A DNA stretch of 64,000 nucleotides from positions 1-64,000 of the forward strand of contig CAVYUP010000009.1 of NCBI GenBank assembly GCA_963771705.1, read 5' to 3'. Below, piece by piece: positions 49,339 through 58,925 of the stretch. A program made the position numbers and the translations under genes. This stretch comes from DATFVA01 sp963771705 (GTDB lineage Bacteria; Bacteroidota; Ignavibacteria; Ignavibacteriales; Ignavibacteriaceae). Under the pieces are notes generated by a model. The model worked only from the letters and a program-made list of their open reading frames with translations. It did not search any database and was not told the DNA's origin. The number at the start of each line of letters is the position of its first letter. The stretch's first letter is position 1.

Positions 49339-50997
49339 TTGAAGAAATTCATTCTTATATCATTTTTAATAATTGCAGTTAATAATTCATTCTGCCAGGT
49401 TGATAATATCGATACCGGACATCCGGTTTATGATTTTCTGAAAGAACTCCAGGTAAGAAATATTATTTCCGGCTATTCGGATGCAGTACTTCCTCTATCT
49501 CGCGGAGATATTTTAAGCAAATTACTTGAAGCGGAAAACAGCCGTAAATTAAACCAGGGGGACAGGGAGTATCTGGCCAGGATGATTGAACTGATTGACC
49601 CTGAAAGCCGCATTGGTACAGATATTTTTGACGGCTTCCCCGGAAAGCTTTTCCAAAACATAACACGAGATTCTTTCAAACACATATACACTTACAATGA
49701 TTCCACTCTATCTTTTACGATCAATCCTCTGGCAGGAATAAAATATTTATATTCAGGCTGGTATAAGGATTATGCCCTTCTGATTAACTTCGGAGGTAAA
49801 TTCAGGGGGTCGTACAACGGCTGGCTCGGGTTCAGTATTGGAGCTGAAAACGGATTACAGTTTCACAGCAGAGAGGCGGCTGAATCCGACACAAGGATCA
49901 AACAGAATTACACCTTTAACTATACAGGGCAGAATTATTTCGATGATACTGAAGGGTACATACGATTAGAAAAAGGCATAACCGGTTTGGAGATAGGAAG
50001 AGAAAGGGTGTTATGGGGTTCGGGTTATATCAACAAACTGATACTTTCAGATAATCCCCCAAAGTTTGATTTTATAAAATTTGACATTTCTTATAAGAGT
50101 CTTTCTTATAATTTTATTCATGGCTGGCTTGCTAATCCGCCTCAGTATACTCTAACTGATTCCTCAAGAAATAAAGTCAGAACCTCAAAATATATTGCGA
50201 TAAGCAGGCTTGGATATAACTCCGGTGACAAAGTTTCTTTAGGAGCAACCCAGGTAATCATATACGGGAACCGTCCCCCGGAACTTGCATACCTCACACC
50301 ATTCCTATTCTGGGAATCCGCGCAGAGGTCACTCGACGACCTTGACAATTCCTTTTTGTCATTTGACGGCAGATATCTTATCACAGGAGGATTAGAAGTA
50401 AGCGCTTCAATTGTTCTGGATGATATAAATCCGAAGTTCTGGAATTCAAGAGAATGGACCAACAGGGAAAACAGGTTTGCCTGGCAGGTAGGGGTGATGG
50501 TAACAGAGCCATTTCTGCCGGAGAATATTTATCTGAAGGCTGAATACACACAGCTTCGACCCTATATGTTCTCCCACTATGGTCCTTACAATAACTCACT
50601 ATCGTACACCAATAATGATTATCTGCTTGGCGCGGATATACTTCCCAACTCCACTGACCTTACCATTGACGTACATTACCGTTTTAATGAGAAATTCGAT
50701 ATTGAATTTCAATACAGGAAGACACTTCATGGCGCGAATGAATATTATGCGGACGCAAAACTGAAAAAAAGCTACGGGGGAGATGTTTTCAGGCCTTTTA
50801 ACACGAAGGACGACCTGCATGTACCCCTTTTATCAGGCAGCCTTCAGAAGATGAATAATTTATCGTTGAACCTGCAGTATTTTATGGCCTACGATCTTTC
50901 ATTGAAATTTCACTACACCTATTTAATTAACAGCGAAAAAAGCATTATTGAAAACACTAATCTCTTTTCAGCTTCGCTGGAACTCGGGATTGAATAG
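49339..50997 (+). CDS. Wzi-family capsule-assembly outer-membrane protein
   Basis: A 552-residue secreted protein with signal sequence (1-19, ending CQ) and strongly beta-rich body. LEIGRERVLWGSGYINKLIL, LSDNPPKFDFIKFDISYKS and repeated aromatic strands ending in a C-terminal beta strand (FSASLELGIE) fit the Wzi family, whose members anchor capsular or exopolysaccharide to the outer membrane. The start is TTG 49339; no ATG suits the signal sequence. The next gene, ugd, makes a capsule sugar precursor, which supports the call. Confidence 0.82.
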   Translation: MKKFILISFLIIAVNNSFCQVDNIDTGHPVYDFLKELQVRNIISGYSDAVLPLSRGDILSKLLEAENSRKLNQGDREYLARMIELIDPESRIGTDIFDGFPGKLFQNITRDSFKHIYTYNDSTLSFTINPLAGIKYLYSGWYKDYALLINFGGKFRGSYNGWLGFSIGAENGLQFHSREAAESDTRIKQNYTFNYTGQNYFDDTEGYIRLEKGITGLEIGRERVLWGSGYINKLILSDNPPKFDFIKFDISYKSLSYNFIHGWLANPPQYTLTDSSRNKVRTSKYIAISRLGYNSGDKVSLGATQVIIYGNRPPELAYLTPFLFWESAQRSLDDLDNSFLSFDGRYLITGGLEVSASIVLDDINPKFWNSREWTNRENRFAWQVGVMVTEPFLPENIYLKAEYTQLRPYMFSHYGPYNNSLSYTNNDYLLGADILPNSTDLTIDVHYRFNEKFDIEFQYRKTLHGANEYYADAKLKKSYGGDVFRPFNTKDDLHVPLLSGSLQKMNNLSLNLQYFMAYDLSLKFHYTYLINSEKSIIENTNLFSASLELGIE

Positions 50998-51051
50998 CAC
51001 AAGGCCATTTGAAATTAAAAAACAGCAGCAAAATCTAACAAGGAGGATAAA

Positions 51052-52467
51052 GTGAACATTGCTATAGTAGGTACGGGATATGTCGGTCTAGTAACAGGTA
51101 CCTGTTTTGCAGAAACAGGGAACACTGTTTATTGCGTCGATATAGATAAAGATAAAGTTAACAAATTAAAAAAAGGAATCCTTCCGATTTATGAACCGGG
51201 GCTGGATATCCTGGTTGAAAGGAATCAAAACGCAGGGAGGTTAAAATTCAGCACAGACCTTAAAGAAGCTGTCCATAACTCTACTTTCGTTTTTTTATGT
51301 CTTCCAACACCACAGGATGAGGACGGAAGCGCTGACCTTAAGTACGTCCTTAAAGCTGCCGATGACCTCGGCAAGATCTTTAAATCAGATTCTGTACCGG
51401 GCTTCAAGGTAATTATTAATAAAAGCACTGTGCCTGTAGGTACAAGTGAAAAAGTTAAGAGAGCAGTTAAAAAGCATGCCCCTGATTATGAATTTGATGT
51501 CGCCTCAAACCCTGAATTCCTGAGAGAAGGAATGGCGGTAGAAGATTTTATGAAACCCGAACGCGTAGTAGTAGGGACGGGTAATCCTGCAACAAAGAAC
51601 ATGATGGAACAGCTTTACGAACCTTTTGTCCGTTCAGGCAATCCGATCTATTTTATGGATGAAAAGTCGGCCGAAGTGACAAAGTATGCGGCCAATTCAT
51701 TTCTTGCCGCAAAAATCTCTTTTATGAATGAGATAGCAAACCTGTGCGAGGCAACAGGGGCAGAAGTTGATAAGGTAAGGATAGGTATGGGCTCCGACTC
51801 AAGGATAGGGAAGAGGTTCTTGTTCCCGGGAGTTGGATACGGCGGATCGTGTTTTCCCAAGGATGTAATCGCCCTTATAAATACGGCTAAGGAAAACAAA
51901 TATGATTTTAAGATCTTAAAGTCGGTCTACGATATAAATAAAAATCAGATACTTAGGTTCTTCAGGAGAATAGAGGATCATTACGATAAAGACCTTCAGG
52001 CAAAAACCTTCGCTGTATGGGGACTGGCATTCAAACCCAACACTGATGATGTTCGTGAAGCACCAGCACTAAAACTTATAGAAAAGCTGCTTGAGAGCAA
52101 AGTAAAAGTGAAAGCATACGATCCTGAAGCCATCGAAACCAGCAGAAAAATATTAAATGATAAAATAGAATACTGCTCTACACCTTATGAGGCACTTGAG
52201 AATTCAGATGCGTTAATTATAGTAACTGAGTGGAATGAGTTCAGAACTCCCGATTACGAAAAGATAAAGAAGATGCTCAGGAAGCCGGTGATATTTGACG
52301 GAAGAAACCTTTACGATTTATCGAAGATGGAAGAGATGGGATTCACCTATTACTCTATTGGGAGAAGAACCATTATCGGAAAACAAAACGGACATAATAA
52401 ATTAAGAGAACCGGAGCCGGCAGAGATACCAAATTTATTTTCAGAAGTTACGTTGAAGTTAAACTAG
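51052..52467 (+). CDS. ugd: UDP-glucose 6-dehydrogenase
   Basis: This enzyme oxidises UDP-glucose to UDP-glucuronate with two NAD+, a precursor for acidic polysaccharides. The N-terminal Rossmann domain has GTGYVGLVTGTCFAETGN (7-24). KSTVPVGT (124-131), NPEFLREGMAVEDF and catalytic Cys267 in GVGYGGSCFPKD are present, and the C-terminal domain has WGLAFKPNTDDVREAPA. 471 residues. GTG start at 51052 is preceded by AAGGAGGA, an ideal Shine-Dalgarno. Confidence 0.95.
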   Translation: MNIAIVGTGYVGLVTGTCFAETGNTVYCVDIDKDKVNKLKKGILPIYEPGLDILVERNQNAGRLKFSTDLKEAVHNSTFVFLCLPTPQDEDGSADLKYVLKAADDLGKIFKSDSVPGFKVIINKSTVPVGTSEKVKRAVKKHAPDYEFDVASNPEFLREGMAVEDFMKPERVVVGTGNPATKNMMEQLYEPFVRSGNPIYFMDEKSAEVTKYAANSFLAAKISFMNEIANLCEATGAEVDKVRIGMGSDSRIGKRFLFPGVGYGGSCFPKDVIALINTAKENKYDFKILKSVYDINKNQILRFFRRIEDHYDKDLQAKTFAVWGLAFKPNTDDVREAPALKLIEKLLESKVKVKAYDPEAIETSRKILNDKIEYCSTPYEALENSDALIIVTEWNEFRTPDYEKIKKMLRKPVIFDGRNLYDLSKMEEMGFTYYSIGRRTIIGKQNGHNKLREPEPAEIPNLFSEVTLKLN

Positions 52468-52495
52468 CTGTTTTCCGGCATCTACGGGTAAACAG
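52468..52495. repeat. Imperfect inverted repeat between convergent genes
   Basis: CTGTTT (52468-52473) and AAACAG (52490-52495) can pair, with an inner CC/GG. It lies between the ends of ugd and the minus-strand lipoprotein gene. There is no T-run on either side, so terminator function is doubtful. Confidence 0.3.
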
Positions 52496-52505
52496 AGGGA
52501 AAGGT

Positions 52506-53414
52506 TTAGTTAACCTGAAAAGTTTTCCATAGCTTCTGGCCGTCAGGGACTTCTACAATCCAGGCGTAGCGGCCGGCGTCTCTCAGGTAAACGGTAAAAT
52601 ATTCGGCCCGCTGACCAGCTTTTGAATGATATGTACTTAATCCGCCGAGAAAAACTGCCGGAGCAGGACTGCGTAAACCCCCCACGTGGTACCAGTTGAG
52701 CCACCTATTTACTTCAGTGAGATCAGTACTTTCAGCGAGTTTAATAAGGCTGATATTATTATGAATCGGCATACCCGATGAATCAGTCTGCAGGTGGAGA
52801 GCAAAAGAATGCTTCCCGATACCGGGCTGCCAGTCGGTTTTAATCTGATCATCCTGTATCGTTATTTGTTCCTTCGGCTCAGGTTCCATGCTTCCAGCTG
52901 ATTCCTCTGTAACTGTGAAAGGCCAGGACATACCTCTGCTGATATGTATAAAACCATCGGATGTTTTTACCCAGCATTCCATAACGTAACTTCCGGGTTC
53001 AAGATAGATAGTTTTTTCAGCTTTATTTCCGGGCGAAACGAGCCCTCTGGAAGTAATATACTGAACCTTATCTGCCCATTCAGGCATTAAATCATCCCCC
53101 CGGGAAGAAATACCAGCCACATCAATTTTACCATCCTGTAATTCTTTTAGTATCGATTCCCATGGTTCCACAAAATTATGCATATATTCCTGGTAGCCGA
53201 TTCCTTCAGGGAGTCGGGATATACTTATTTCATGTACATGTTCTGCATTAGAATTGTCTAAAACGAAGGTGATCCATCCGGATGGGATCTTCGAAGGTGC
53301 TAAAAAAGAAAAACCTACGGTTTTTACCTCCACTTTATAGGCATTTTCTTTATCAGATTGATCACAGGAAAGAAGTAGGAATACGGGGAGCAGGCATATA
53401 AATAGTCTTTTCAT
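52506..53414 (-). CDS. Lipoprotein with two cupredoxin-like domains
   Basis: A 302-residue secreted lipoprotein: signal sequence ends LLLSC with lipid Cys17. Residues 28-168 look like a cupredoxin fold: VGFSFLAPSKIPSGWITFVL, DNSNAEHVHEI (His59, His61) and PGSYVMECWVKTSDGFIHIS with Cys147, His157 and Met162, a possible type-1 copper site with a longer Cys-His loop. Residues 185-302 repeat the pattern (GKHSFALHLQTDSS, DAGRYAWIVEVPDGQK) without the ligand set. I know no specific function. It stands alone on the minus strand. Confidence 0.75.
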   Translation of the reverse strand: MKRLFICLLPVFLLLSCDQSDKENAYKVEVKTVGFSFLAPSKIPSGWITFVLDNSNAEHVHEISISRLPEGIGYQEYMHNFVEPWESILKELQDGKIDVAGISSRGDDLMPEWADKVQYITSRGLVSPGNKAEKTIYLEPGSYVMECWVKTSDGFIHISRGMSWPFTVTEESAGSMEPEPKEQITIQDDQIKTDWQPGIGKHSFALHLQTDSSGMPIHNNISLIKLAESTDLTEVNRWLNWYHVGGLRSPAPAVFLGGLSTYHSKAGQRAEYFTVYLRDAGRYAWIVEVPDGQKLWKTFQVN

Positions 53415-53697
53415 CGCCTCTATTTTTTGTGTAAAAAAGTTATGATTATGAATAAAATATAAAAATTATTGATATTATAAAATAAATTCTTTCAATATTT
53501 CCCACTCTTACATCTCAATGTAGAATTTCAGAAAATCCTTCCCGTGAAACTTAATCGGTTGAAAGGATGGTGGGTTCAATCACAAAATACAGGAAAACCG
53601 GTTGCATCTCACAGTGAAGTGCGGGGACACAACTATATGAAGGGGCTTTCTGTACTTTTTCACCGTTTACAAACTAATATAAGAAGGAGATGGACCT

Positions 53698-54144
53698 ATG
53701 AAGACGAAAAAAATTCTTTCTATTCTATTTGTCCTTACTATCGCTGTTTATTTTTCTCCTATATACGCGCAGGATCAGGATCATGGCGGCAGACCTTTAA
53801 CGGCAGAATTATCAGGCGATAATGTTGTTCCGGGTCCCGGTGATAATGATGGGACAGGCACCGCGAATGTCACGCTTAATCCGGGACAGGGAGAAATAAC
53901 TTACGATATTTCCGTTTCTAATGTAGATAATATTACAGGCATCCATATCCATAAGGCCGATTCAGGGGCTACCGGTCCCGTTGTTGTTCCTTTCACCTCC
54001 TCGGGTGAATTAAGCGGAACCGTAACCGGAGTGGATAAAGACCTGATGACAGATATCTTAAAGAATCCTTCGGGTTATTATGTACAGGTGCATAGCTCCG
54101 ATTTTCCTGAAGGAGCGATCCGCGGTCAGCTGAGTAAAAAATAA
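53698..54144 (+). CDS. Secreted CHRD-domain protein
   Basis: A 148-residue protein with a signal sequence (1-25, ending IYAQ) and one CHRD domain: LTAELSGDNVVPGPGDNDGT, GITGIHIHKADS-type segment NITGIHIHKADSGATGPVVV and VQVHSSDFPEGAIRGQLSKK. CHRD is a beta-rich domain named from chordin; its bacterial role is unknown. AGAAGGAGATGG precedes the ATG, and an intrinsic terminator follows, so it is a single-gene unit. Confidence 0.9.
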   Translation: MKTKKILSILFVLTIAVYFSPIYAQDQDHGGRPLTAELSGDNVVPGPGDNDGTGTANVTLNPGQGEITYDISVSNVDNITGIHIHKADSGATGPVVVPFTSSGELSGTVTGVDKDLMTDILKNPSGYYVQVHSSDFPEGAIRGQLSKK

Positions 54145-54156
54145 TTAAAACAAAAA

Positions 54157-54187
54157 CCCCGGGAACGATCATTCCCGGGGTTGTTTT
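54157..54187 (+). terminator. Intrinsic terminator of the CHRD gene
   Basis: CCCCGGGAA (54157-54165) pairs perfectly with TTCCCGGGG (54172-54180) around a 6-base loop, followed by TTGTTTT. It begins 12 bases after the stop codon. Confidence 0.88.
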
Positions 54188-54253
54188 AGGTACATTCCTT
54201 ATAAACGCTGTTTCGTTAGATTTGGCAGAAACGAAAGCCAACTCCGGTTGAAT

Positions 54254-54312
54254 CCTGGTTAATACCAGGGATATTATTTTTGTTAAAACATTATCCCCTG
54301 GCTAAAGCCGGG
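54254..54312. repeat. REPIN-like pair of inverted 16-base palindromes
   Basis: CCTGGTTAATACCAGG (54254-54269) and CCTGGCTAAAGCCGGG (54297-54312) are related hairpins. The first is followed by GGATA; the reverse complement of the second is followed by GGATAA, so the two units face each other, as in REPIN elements spread by RAYT transposases. The inner CCAGG and CCTGG could also pair with each other. No transposase is in the window. Confidence 0.45.
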
Positions 54313-54505
54313 TGCAATATCAAGCTACATCTAAGGGTATAACCTGTCTGAGAATCCGCAGCCACTAAAAATTATTGAAAGATGAACATCAGGAACTTTT
54401 TCATTAATTTGAAATGTTAAAATTATATATAATTAATTATTACGGGAATATATAATTGATATATAAAATCCGGATCTCAACAAATTTAATTCCGCAAGGG
54501 TTCTT

Positions 54506-55567
54506 ATGAAAAAAGGATACATCGTCTTAATCTCCATTGCCGCATTAATAATAATTTATTTTCTCTACAAATCATTTTTTGTTCATCAGGAAGTAAGGGC
54601 TATTAAATTAAACAGAGGCAGCCTGGAGACCATTGTGTATGCTACCGGAAGCGTAAACGCCGATTCCCTGGCCACTCTAAGAAGTGAAGCCGGCGGTATA
54701 GTAACCTTTATTAAACCCAGGGAAGGGGACATGGTAAGAACTGATGAACTGCTTCTAACGACTAACCAGAGCGATCAGAACTTAAAATATGAACAGGCTA
54801 AGAATGACCTGGAGTCGGCCAGAATTAATCTCAATGAAAAAGAACTTAACCTCAAGAGAAACCGGGCGCTGTCTGAATCAAAAAGTGTTACCCAAAAGGA
54901 ACTGGATGACGCGGAAAGAGAGCATAATCTGGCTAAGCTGAAGGTTGATCAGGCTCAGCTTGCACTGGATATAGCCAGGGAGGCTTTGAGAAAGACCGAA
55001 ATAAAGGCTCCCTTTAACGGCAGGATTATCAATGTTTCAGCAAACCTGGGTGACAATCTTACCCCGGACGCCGAGTGCTTTACGATTTTAGCCCCTTCAT
55101 CCATACTTATTAAAGGTGACGTTGATGAACAGGATGTTTCACTGCTGAAGCCGGGACTGAACAGCATTGTTGCCTTCGACGCGTACCCGGATCAGAAGTT
55201 TAACGGGGAACTGTACAGGATAGTCCCCAGAACCGATCTTGCCACCAAGACCACAACCATATACATAAAGCTTAAGAACCAGCCCGATAATTTATTTATT
55301 GGAATGACCGCTACAATAAATGTTTTAGCCGGCAAACTGCAGAATGTACTGATAGTACCGCGGACATCAATAATCCAGAAACAGGAAAACCAGTTTGTAT
55401 TTGTTATTAATAAAAATAATGAGCTAAAATCGGAGAAGATAACTACGGGCAATTCAGAAGGAAAGTACGCGGAATTAACAGGCGGAAATTTAAGTGAAGG
55501 AATGCTTCTGGTGGAAGAGCCAAAAGACAGCTACCAGGATGGTATGAAGGTAGATATAATTAAATGA
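54506..55567 (+). CDS. HlyD/MacA-type periplasmic adaptor of an ABC export system
   Basis: A 353-residue membrane-fusion protein. One N-terminal membrane helix (about 5-22) is followed by a lipoyl/barrel-sandwich region (LRSEAGGIVTFIKPREGDMV), a long alpha hairpin (about 90-160), a beta barrel with KAPFNGRIINVSANLGD, and a C-terminal domain (FIGMTATINVLAGKLQNVLI). It is coupled to two FtsX-type permeases and an ATPase. This set resembles MacAB-type efflux or Lol-type export. The substrate is not predictable. Confidence 0.88.
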   Translation: MKKGYIVLISIAALIIIYFLYKSFFVHQEVRAIKLNRGSLETIVYATGSVNADSLATLRSEAGGIVTFIKPREGDMVRTDELLLTTNQSDQNLKYEQAKNDLESARINLNEKELNLKRNRALSESKSVTQKELDDAEREHNLAKLKVDQAQLALDIAREALRKTEIKAPFNGRIINVSANLGDNLTPDAECFTILAPSSILIKGDVDEQDVSLLKPGLNSIVAFDAYPDQKFNGELYRIVPRTDLATKTTTIYIKLKNQPDNLFIGMTATINVLAGKLQNVLIVPRTSIIQKQENQFVFVINKNNELKSEKITTGNSEGKYAELTGGNLSEGMLLVEEPKDSYQDGMKVDIIK

Positions 55568-56832
55568 GAGAGAGACTGTATTTAATTTTTAATATTGTAG
55601 TTAAGCATCTTTCATACAAGAGGAAGCAGACTATTCTTGTAATTGCAGGGGTTGCTGTCGGATCGATGGTTATGATACTCACCTTCGCCCTCGCGAACGG
55701 AATAATAAGCGATATTAAGAATAAGATAATCGATATCTCACCTTTGATTACCGTTAAAGGAGAAAAAATTAAGGAGAAGGAGAGATTACTGTTTACAACT
55801 TCTCCTCATTCAGGCAACAGGGTTTATATATCCTCCAGAATAGTTCCCGATGAAAAAAAAGAGATTAAGTCATACACGCAGATAATATCCCTTATCGATG
55901 GATTTAAGGGGATAGACGCTGTTTCGCCCAATGTAATAATGAGAGGGGTTATACGCTACAGGACGCTGGACAGACAGTGCCTGATTAAGGGAATAATTCC
56001 TGCCCGGGAATCAGGTATAGCAAGGTTAGTTGAGAATATGAAAACCGGCAGCCTGGAAGAACTAGGTTATACGCCAAACGGAATTATACTTGGCAGCGGA
56101 CTAGCCAAAAAAATTAAAGCTGAATATACAGATATGGTTAATGTTATAGGCGAGAAGGGGACAAGTTATACTTTGAAGGTTGTCGGTACTTTCAGCTCAG
56201 GTTTTTCCGAGGTAGATAACAATAATGCTTATGTAAACCTTAAGCTGGCCCAGAATATAATGAACCTGAGTTCAAATGTTGTTACTTCAATCGGGATTCA
56301 TACAACCTCGCTTGACGCGGTTAATAAAATCTCCCAAAATGTAAGCGAAGTGACAGGATATAAAACCGAAACCTGGGAAGAGGCTAACGCGAATCTCATT
56401 TCATTATTTGAACGCAATAATAATATTACCCTTTTCCTGGTAGTATTTGTATTTATTGTGGCGGGCTTCGGTATTGCAAATGTGCTTATCACCCTAGTGC
56501 TTCAAAAGCGCCAGGACATCGCTATAATGAAGTCGTTCGGATTGTCGAAGAATTCGGTTATCACAATTTTCATTCTGGAGGGACTGTTTATAGGACTAAC
56601 AGGATCTCTTATCGGGGAGGCCGCGGGACATTTCCTAACCAATTTTATCTCATCAATACCGTTTAGTTACGGCGAAAGCGCCATTGTAAAATCTGATCAC
56701 ATTGTAACTGTTCAGACATCCTTTTCGTACATCATTACCATATTGTTCTCAGTTGTTGTAAGTGTAATATCAAGTTACGGACCGGCAAGAAGAGCCGCCG
56801 CCCTTAATCCTGTAAATAATTTGCGGATATAA
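55564..56832 (+). CDS. FtsX/LolC-type ABC permease 1
   Basis: A 422-residue permease with one N-terminal and three C-terminal membrane helices, separated by a large periplasmic domain (about 45-275), the FtsX/MacB layout. VFVFIVAGFGIANVLITLVL and QKRQDIAIMKSFGLSKNSV are typical. GPARRAAALNPVNNLRI is the usual C-terminal motif. ATGA overlap with the adaptor gene, TAATG with the next permease. Confidence 0.9.
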   Translation: MRERLYLIFNIVVKHLSYKRKQTILVIAGVAVGSMVMILTFALANGIISDIKNKIIDISPLITVKGEKIKEKERLLFTTSPHSGNRVYISSRIVPDEKKEIKSYTQIISLIDGFKGIDAVSPNVIMRGVIRYRTLDRQCLIKGIIPARESGIARLVENMKTGSLEELGYTPNGIILGSGLAKKIKAEYTDMVNVIGEKGTSYTLKVVGTFSSGFSEVDNNNAYVNLKLAQNIMNLSSNVVTSIGIHTTSLDAVNKISQNVSEVTGYKTETWEEANANLISLFERNNNITLFLVVFVFIVAGFGIANVLITLVLQKRQDIAIMKSFGLSKNSVITIFILEGLFIGLTGSLIGEAAGHFLTNFISSIPFSYGESAIVKSDHIVTVQTSFSYIITILFSVVVSVISSYGPARRAAALNPVNNLRI

Positions 56833-58100
56833 TGAAGCATTTAAATTATCACCTGGTTTTCATTGCCTTCAGGCAGCTTATCAGCAGAAAAAGGCAGGCA
56901 TTTCTTACAATTGCCGGAATAGGCGTGGCGGTGATGGTGTTAATAACAGCTATTTCTCTAATGGATGGACTGCTTCAGAGCTTTATTCAGAAAATAGTCG
57001 ACATTGCCCCTCACATAGTAGTTAAAGGCGAAAAGGTTAATCCTGTAATTCCTGATCTTCTGGTTGAAAGAGATTCTCTTACCTCTCTTAATTTTATTAA
57101 GAACGTCGACAGGGAGGATGAAGAGGTTATTAAAAATTATAAGAAAATTTCGGGGATAATAGAAAAGGATTCTCTAATCGAAACGATCTCACCGGTTGTA
57201 TCCATCAATTCTATCGGTGTATTCGGAACACTAAGCCAGCCGATTCAATTATTCGGAATCATTCCGGCGCGGCAGGATAAAATTTCCAAGCTGAGTTTAA
57301 ATATGCTGGAAGGCAACTTTGCAGAATTGAAAAAAACTCCCGACGGGATCCTCCTGGGAAGCTCAGTAGCGGAGGATTTTACGATTCAAACCGGTGAGAG
57401 GATGCAGATCATATCCTCAAACGACAGGATATACAGTGTGAAGGTTGTAGGGATATTTTCAACAGGAATAAATGATATCGATGGAAATGTTTACGCCAAT
57501 ATGAAACTTGTGCAGAATATAGGTGAATACCCTCCCGACCAGGTTTCAAGTCTGTACCTCCGTGTTACCAATCTTCCCGAAGATAAGGCAGCCGCGCTAG
57601 AAATTGAAAAAGAGACAAATTACAAAGCAGTTACATGGGAAGAACAGGCCGCGAGTGTAATCTCTTTATATAAAATGATATCAATGATAGTGTACTTTCT
57701 TGTTTTCTTTGTAATACTGGTTGCGGGGTTCGGAGTAGCAAATGTTTTAATTACAAGTGTGCTGGAAAAAACGAAAGATATCGCGGTGATGAAATCGATG
57801 GGGTTTAAGAGAAGCGAGGTAACACTGATCTACTTCATTGAAGGGATGCTGGTTGCGTTGATAGGCGCAGCGATAGGATGTCTGCTTGGTTATGTAATGA
57901 TCCAGATCCTCTCATCCATTCCTGTTGCCGCATCAAAAACAAGTTCAATCAGTTCAGACAGACTGCTTATGGGAAAAAGCATATGGTATTTTGTATTTGC
58001 CTCTTTGTTCGCGCTGGTAGTAAGCATAATAGCATCTATAAGTCCCTCAAGAAAAGCCGCCAAAATTAATCCTATAGAAATTCTACGTGGTGAGAGATAA
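56832..58100 (+). CDS. FtsX/LolC-type ABC permease 2
   Basis: A 422-residue paralogue of permease 1 with the same length and topology. FFVILVAGFGVANVLITSVL, EKTKDIAVMKSMGFKRSEV and SPSRKAAKINPIEILRGE are the matching motifs. Presence of two non-identical permeases suggests a heterodimer, as in LolC/LolE. The stop overlaps the true start of the ATPase gene. Confidence 0.9.
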   Translation: MKHLNYHLVFIAFRQLISRKRQAFLTIAGIGVAVMVLITAISLMDGLLQSFIQKIVDIAPHIVVKGEKVNPVIPDLLVERDSLTSLNFIKNVDREDEEVIKNYKKISGIIEKDSLIETISPVVSINSIGVFGTLSQPIQLFGIIPARQDKISKLSLNMLEGNFAELKKTPDGILLGSSVAEDFTIQTGERMQIISSNDRIYSVKVVGIFSTGINDIDGNVYANMKLVQNIGEYPPDQVSSLYLRVTNLPEDKAAALEIEKETNYKAVTWEEQAASVISLYKMISMIVYFLVFFVILVAGFGVANVLITSVLEKTKDIAVMKSMGFKRSEVTLIYFIEGMLVALIGAAIGCLLGYVMIQILSSIPVAASKTSSISSDRLLMGKSIWYFVFASLFALVVSIIASISPSRKAAKINPIEILRGER

Positions 58101-58805
58101 TGAGTGAGCAGATAATAAAATTAAGAGCATGTCAGAAAAACGCTTGTAAATAAAAGCGACGGAGAGGTGATTAAAAACGTCATCCTTCCGGATATAAGTT
58201 TTGAAGTTAAGAAGGGAGAGTTTTCTTCCATTACCGGAACGAGCGGATCAGGCAAAACCACCCTGCTATATCTGATGGGAGGACTCGATAAACCAACCGA
58301 AGGAAAAGTTTATCTTGACGGCGAGGAGATCTCTTCACTAAAAGAAGAAGAACTAGCTGAGATGCGCAATAAGAAACTCGGTTTTGTTTACCAGTTTCAT
58401 TTTCTGCTTCCCGAATTTAACGCCCTAGAAAATGTAATGATGCCGATGCTTGCAAGAGGGAGAACGTCAATTCCGAAGGCAAGGAAAAAGGCGAAGGAAC
58501 TTCTGGGACAACTTGGACTGGAAGATAAACTGCAGAGCAAACCCAATCAGCTATCGGGAGGGCAGCAGCAGAGAGTAGCCATCGCAAGAGCCCTCAGCAA
58601 CGATCCGATACTGCTACTTGCTGACGAGCCTACCGGAAATCTCGATTCAAAAAATTCAGAGAACATCTACGATCTTTTCGAGAAGTTAAACAGGGAAAAT
58701 AACCAGACCATCATAATAGTTACCCACGATGAGCATTTTGCTTCAAAAACGCACAGAATAATTCATCTTGTTGACGGCAAGATTGATGAGGACAAATATT
58801 TTTAA
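58100..58805 (+). CDS. LolD/MacB-type ABC ATPase, N-terminus split by a +1 frameshift
   Basis: The ATPase of the export system. GTSGSGKTT (Walker A), LSGGQQQR (signature) and LLLADEPTGNLD (Walker B) are intact in the frame from 58167. The natural start is ATG 58100, coupled to the permease stop as TAATG; it reads about 13 residues and then hits TAA at 58151. Removing one A from the AAAAA run at 58136-58140 joins it to the main frame, giving ACQKTLVNKSDGEVIKNVIL and a 234-residue protein. Without the correction, translation would need the poor GTG at 58167. Probably an assembly indel. Confidence 0.85.
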
Positions 58806-58861
58806 GCGGACTTCTGGTTAGTAAAATCCCTAAGTACTAAGAGGCTATCAGGCCGTTATCT

Positions 58862-58893
58862 AAAAAAAACCGGTAACGGAGGCGTTACCGGTT
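58862..58893 (-). terminator. Intrinsic terminator of the T9SS-sorted protein gene
   Basis: On the minus strand an 11-bp perfect stem (58868-58878 with 58883-58893) with a 4-base loop is followed by eight T (A run at 58862-58869 on the plus strand). It is 32 bases beyond the stop of the minus-strand gene. Confidence 0.9.
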
Positions 58894-58925
58894 CTAACTT
58901 ATTTAACCTTTTGAGAGCTGAAAAA

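Larger units (their letters stand above)
54145..54505. other. 361-base intergenic region with terminator and palindrome pair
   Basis: No open frame here looks coding. It holds the terminator of the CHRD gene (54157-54187), two 16-base palindromes in opposite orientation (54254-54312), and an AT-rich stretch from about 54400 that probably carries the promoter of the ABC operon, although I find no clear consensus. AAGGG before ATG 54506 is a weak ribosome-binding site. Confidence 0.6.

Noticed and set aside
53544..53822. 92-residue open frame upstream of and overlapping the CHRD gene
   Set aside because: It is out of frame with the well supported CHRD protein, has no start signal and no protein-like composition.
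54217..54282. TAGATTTG and TATTTTTG motifs as promoters of the ABC operon
   Set aside because: They lie more than 200 bases upstream of the first gene without -33 elements, and one is inside the palindrome pair.
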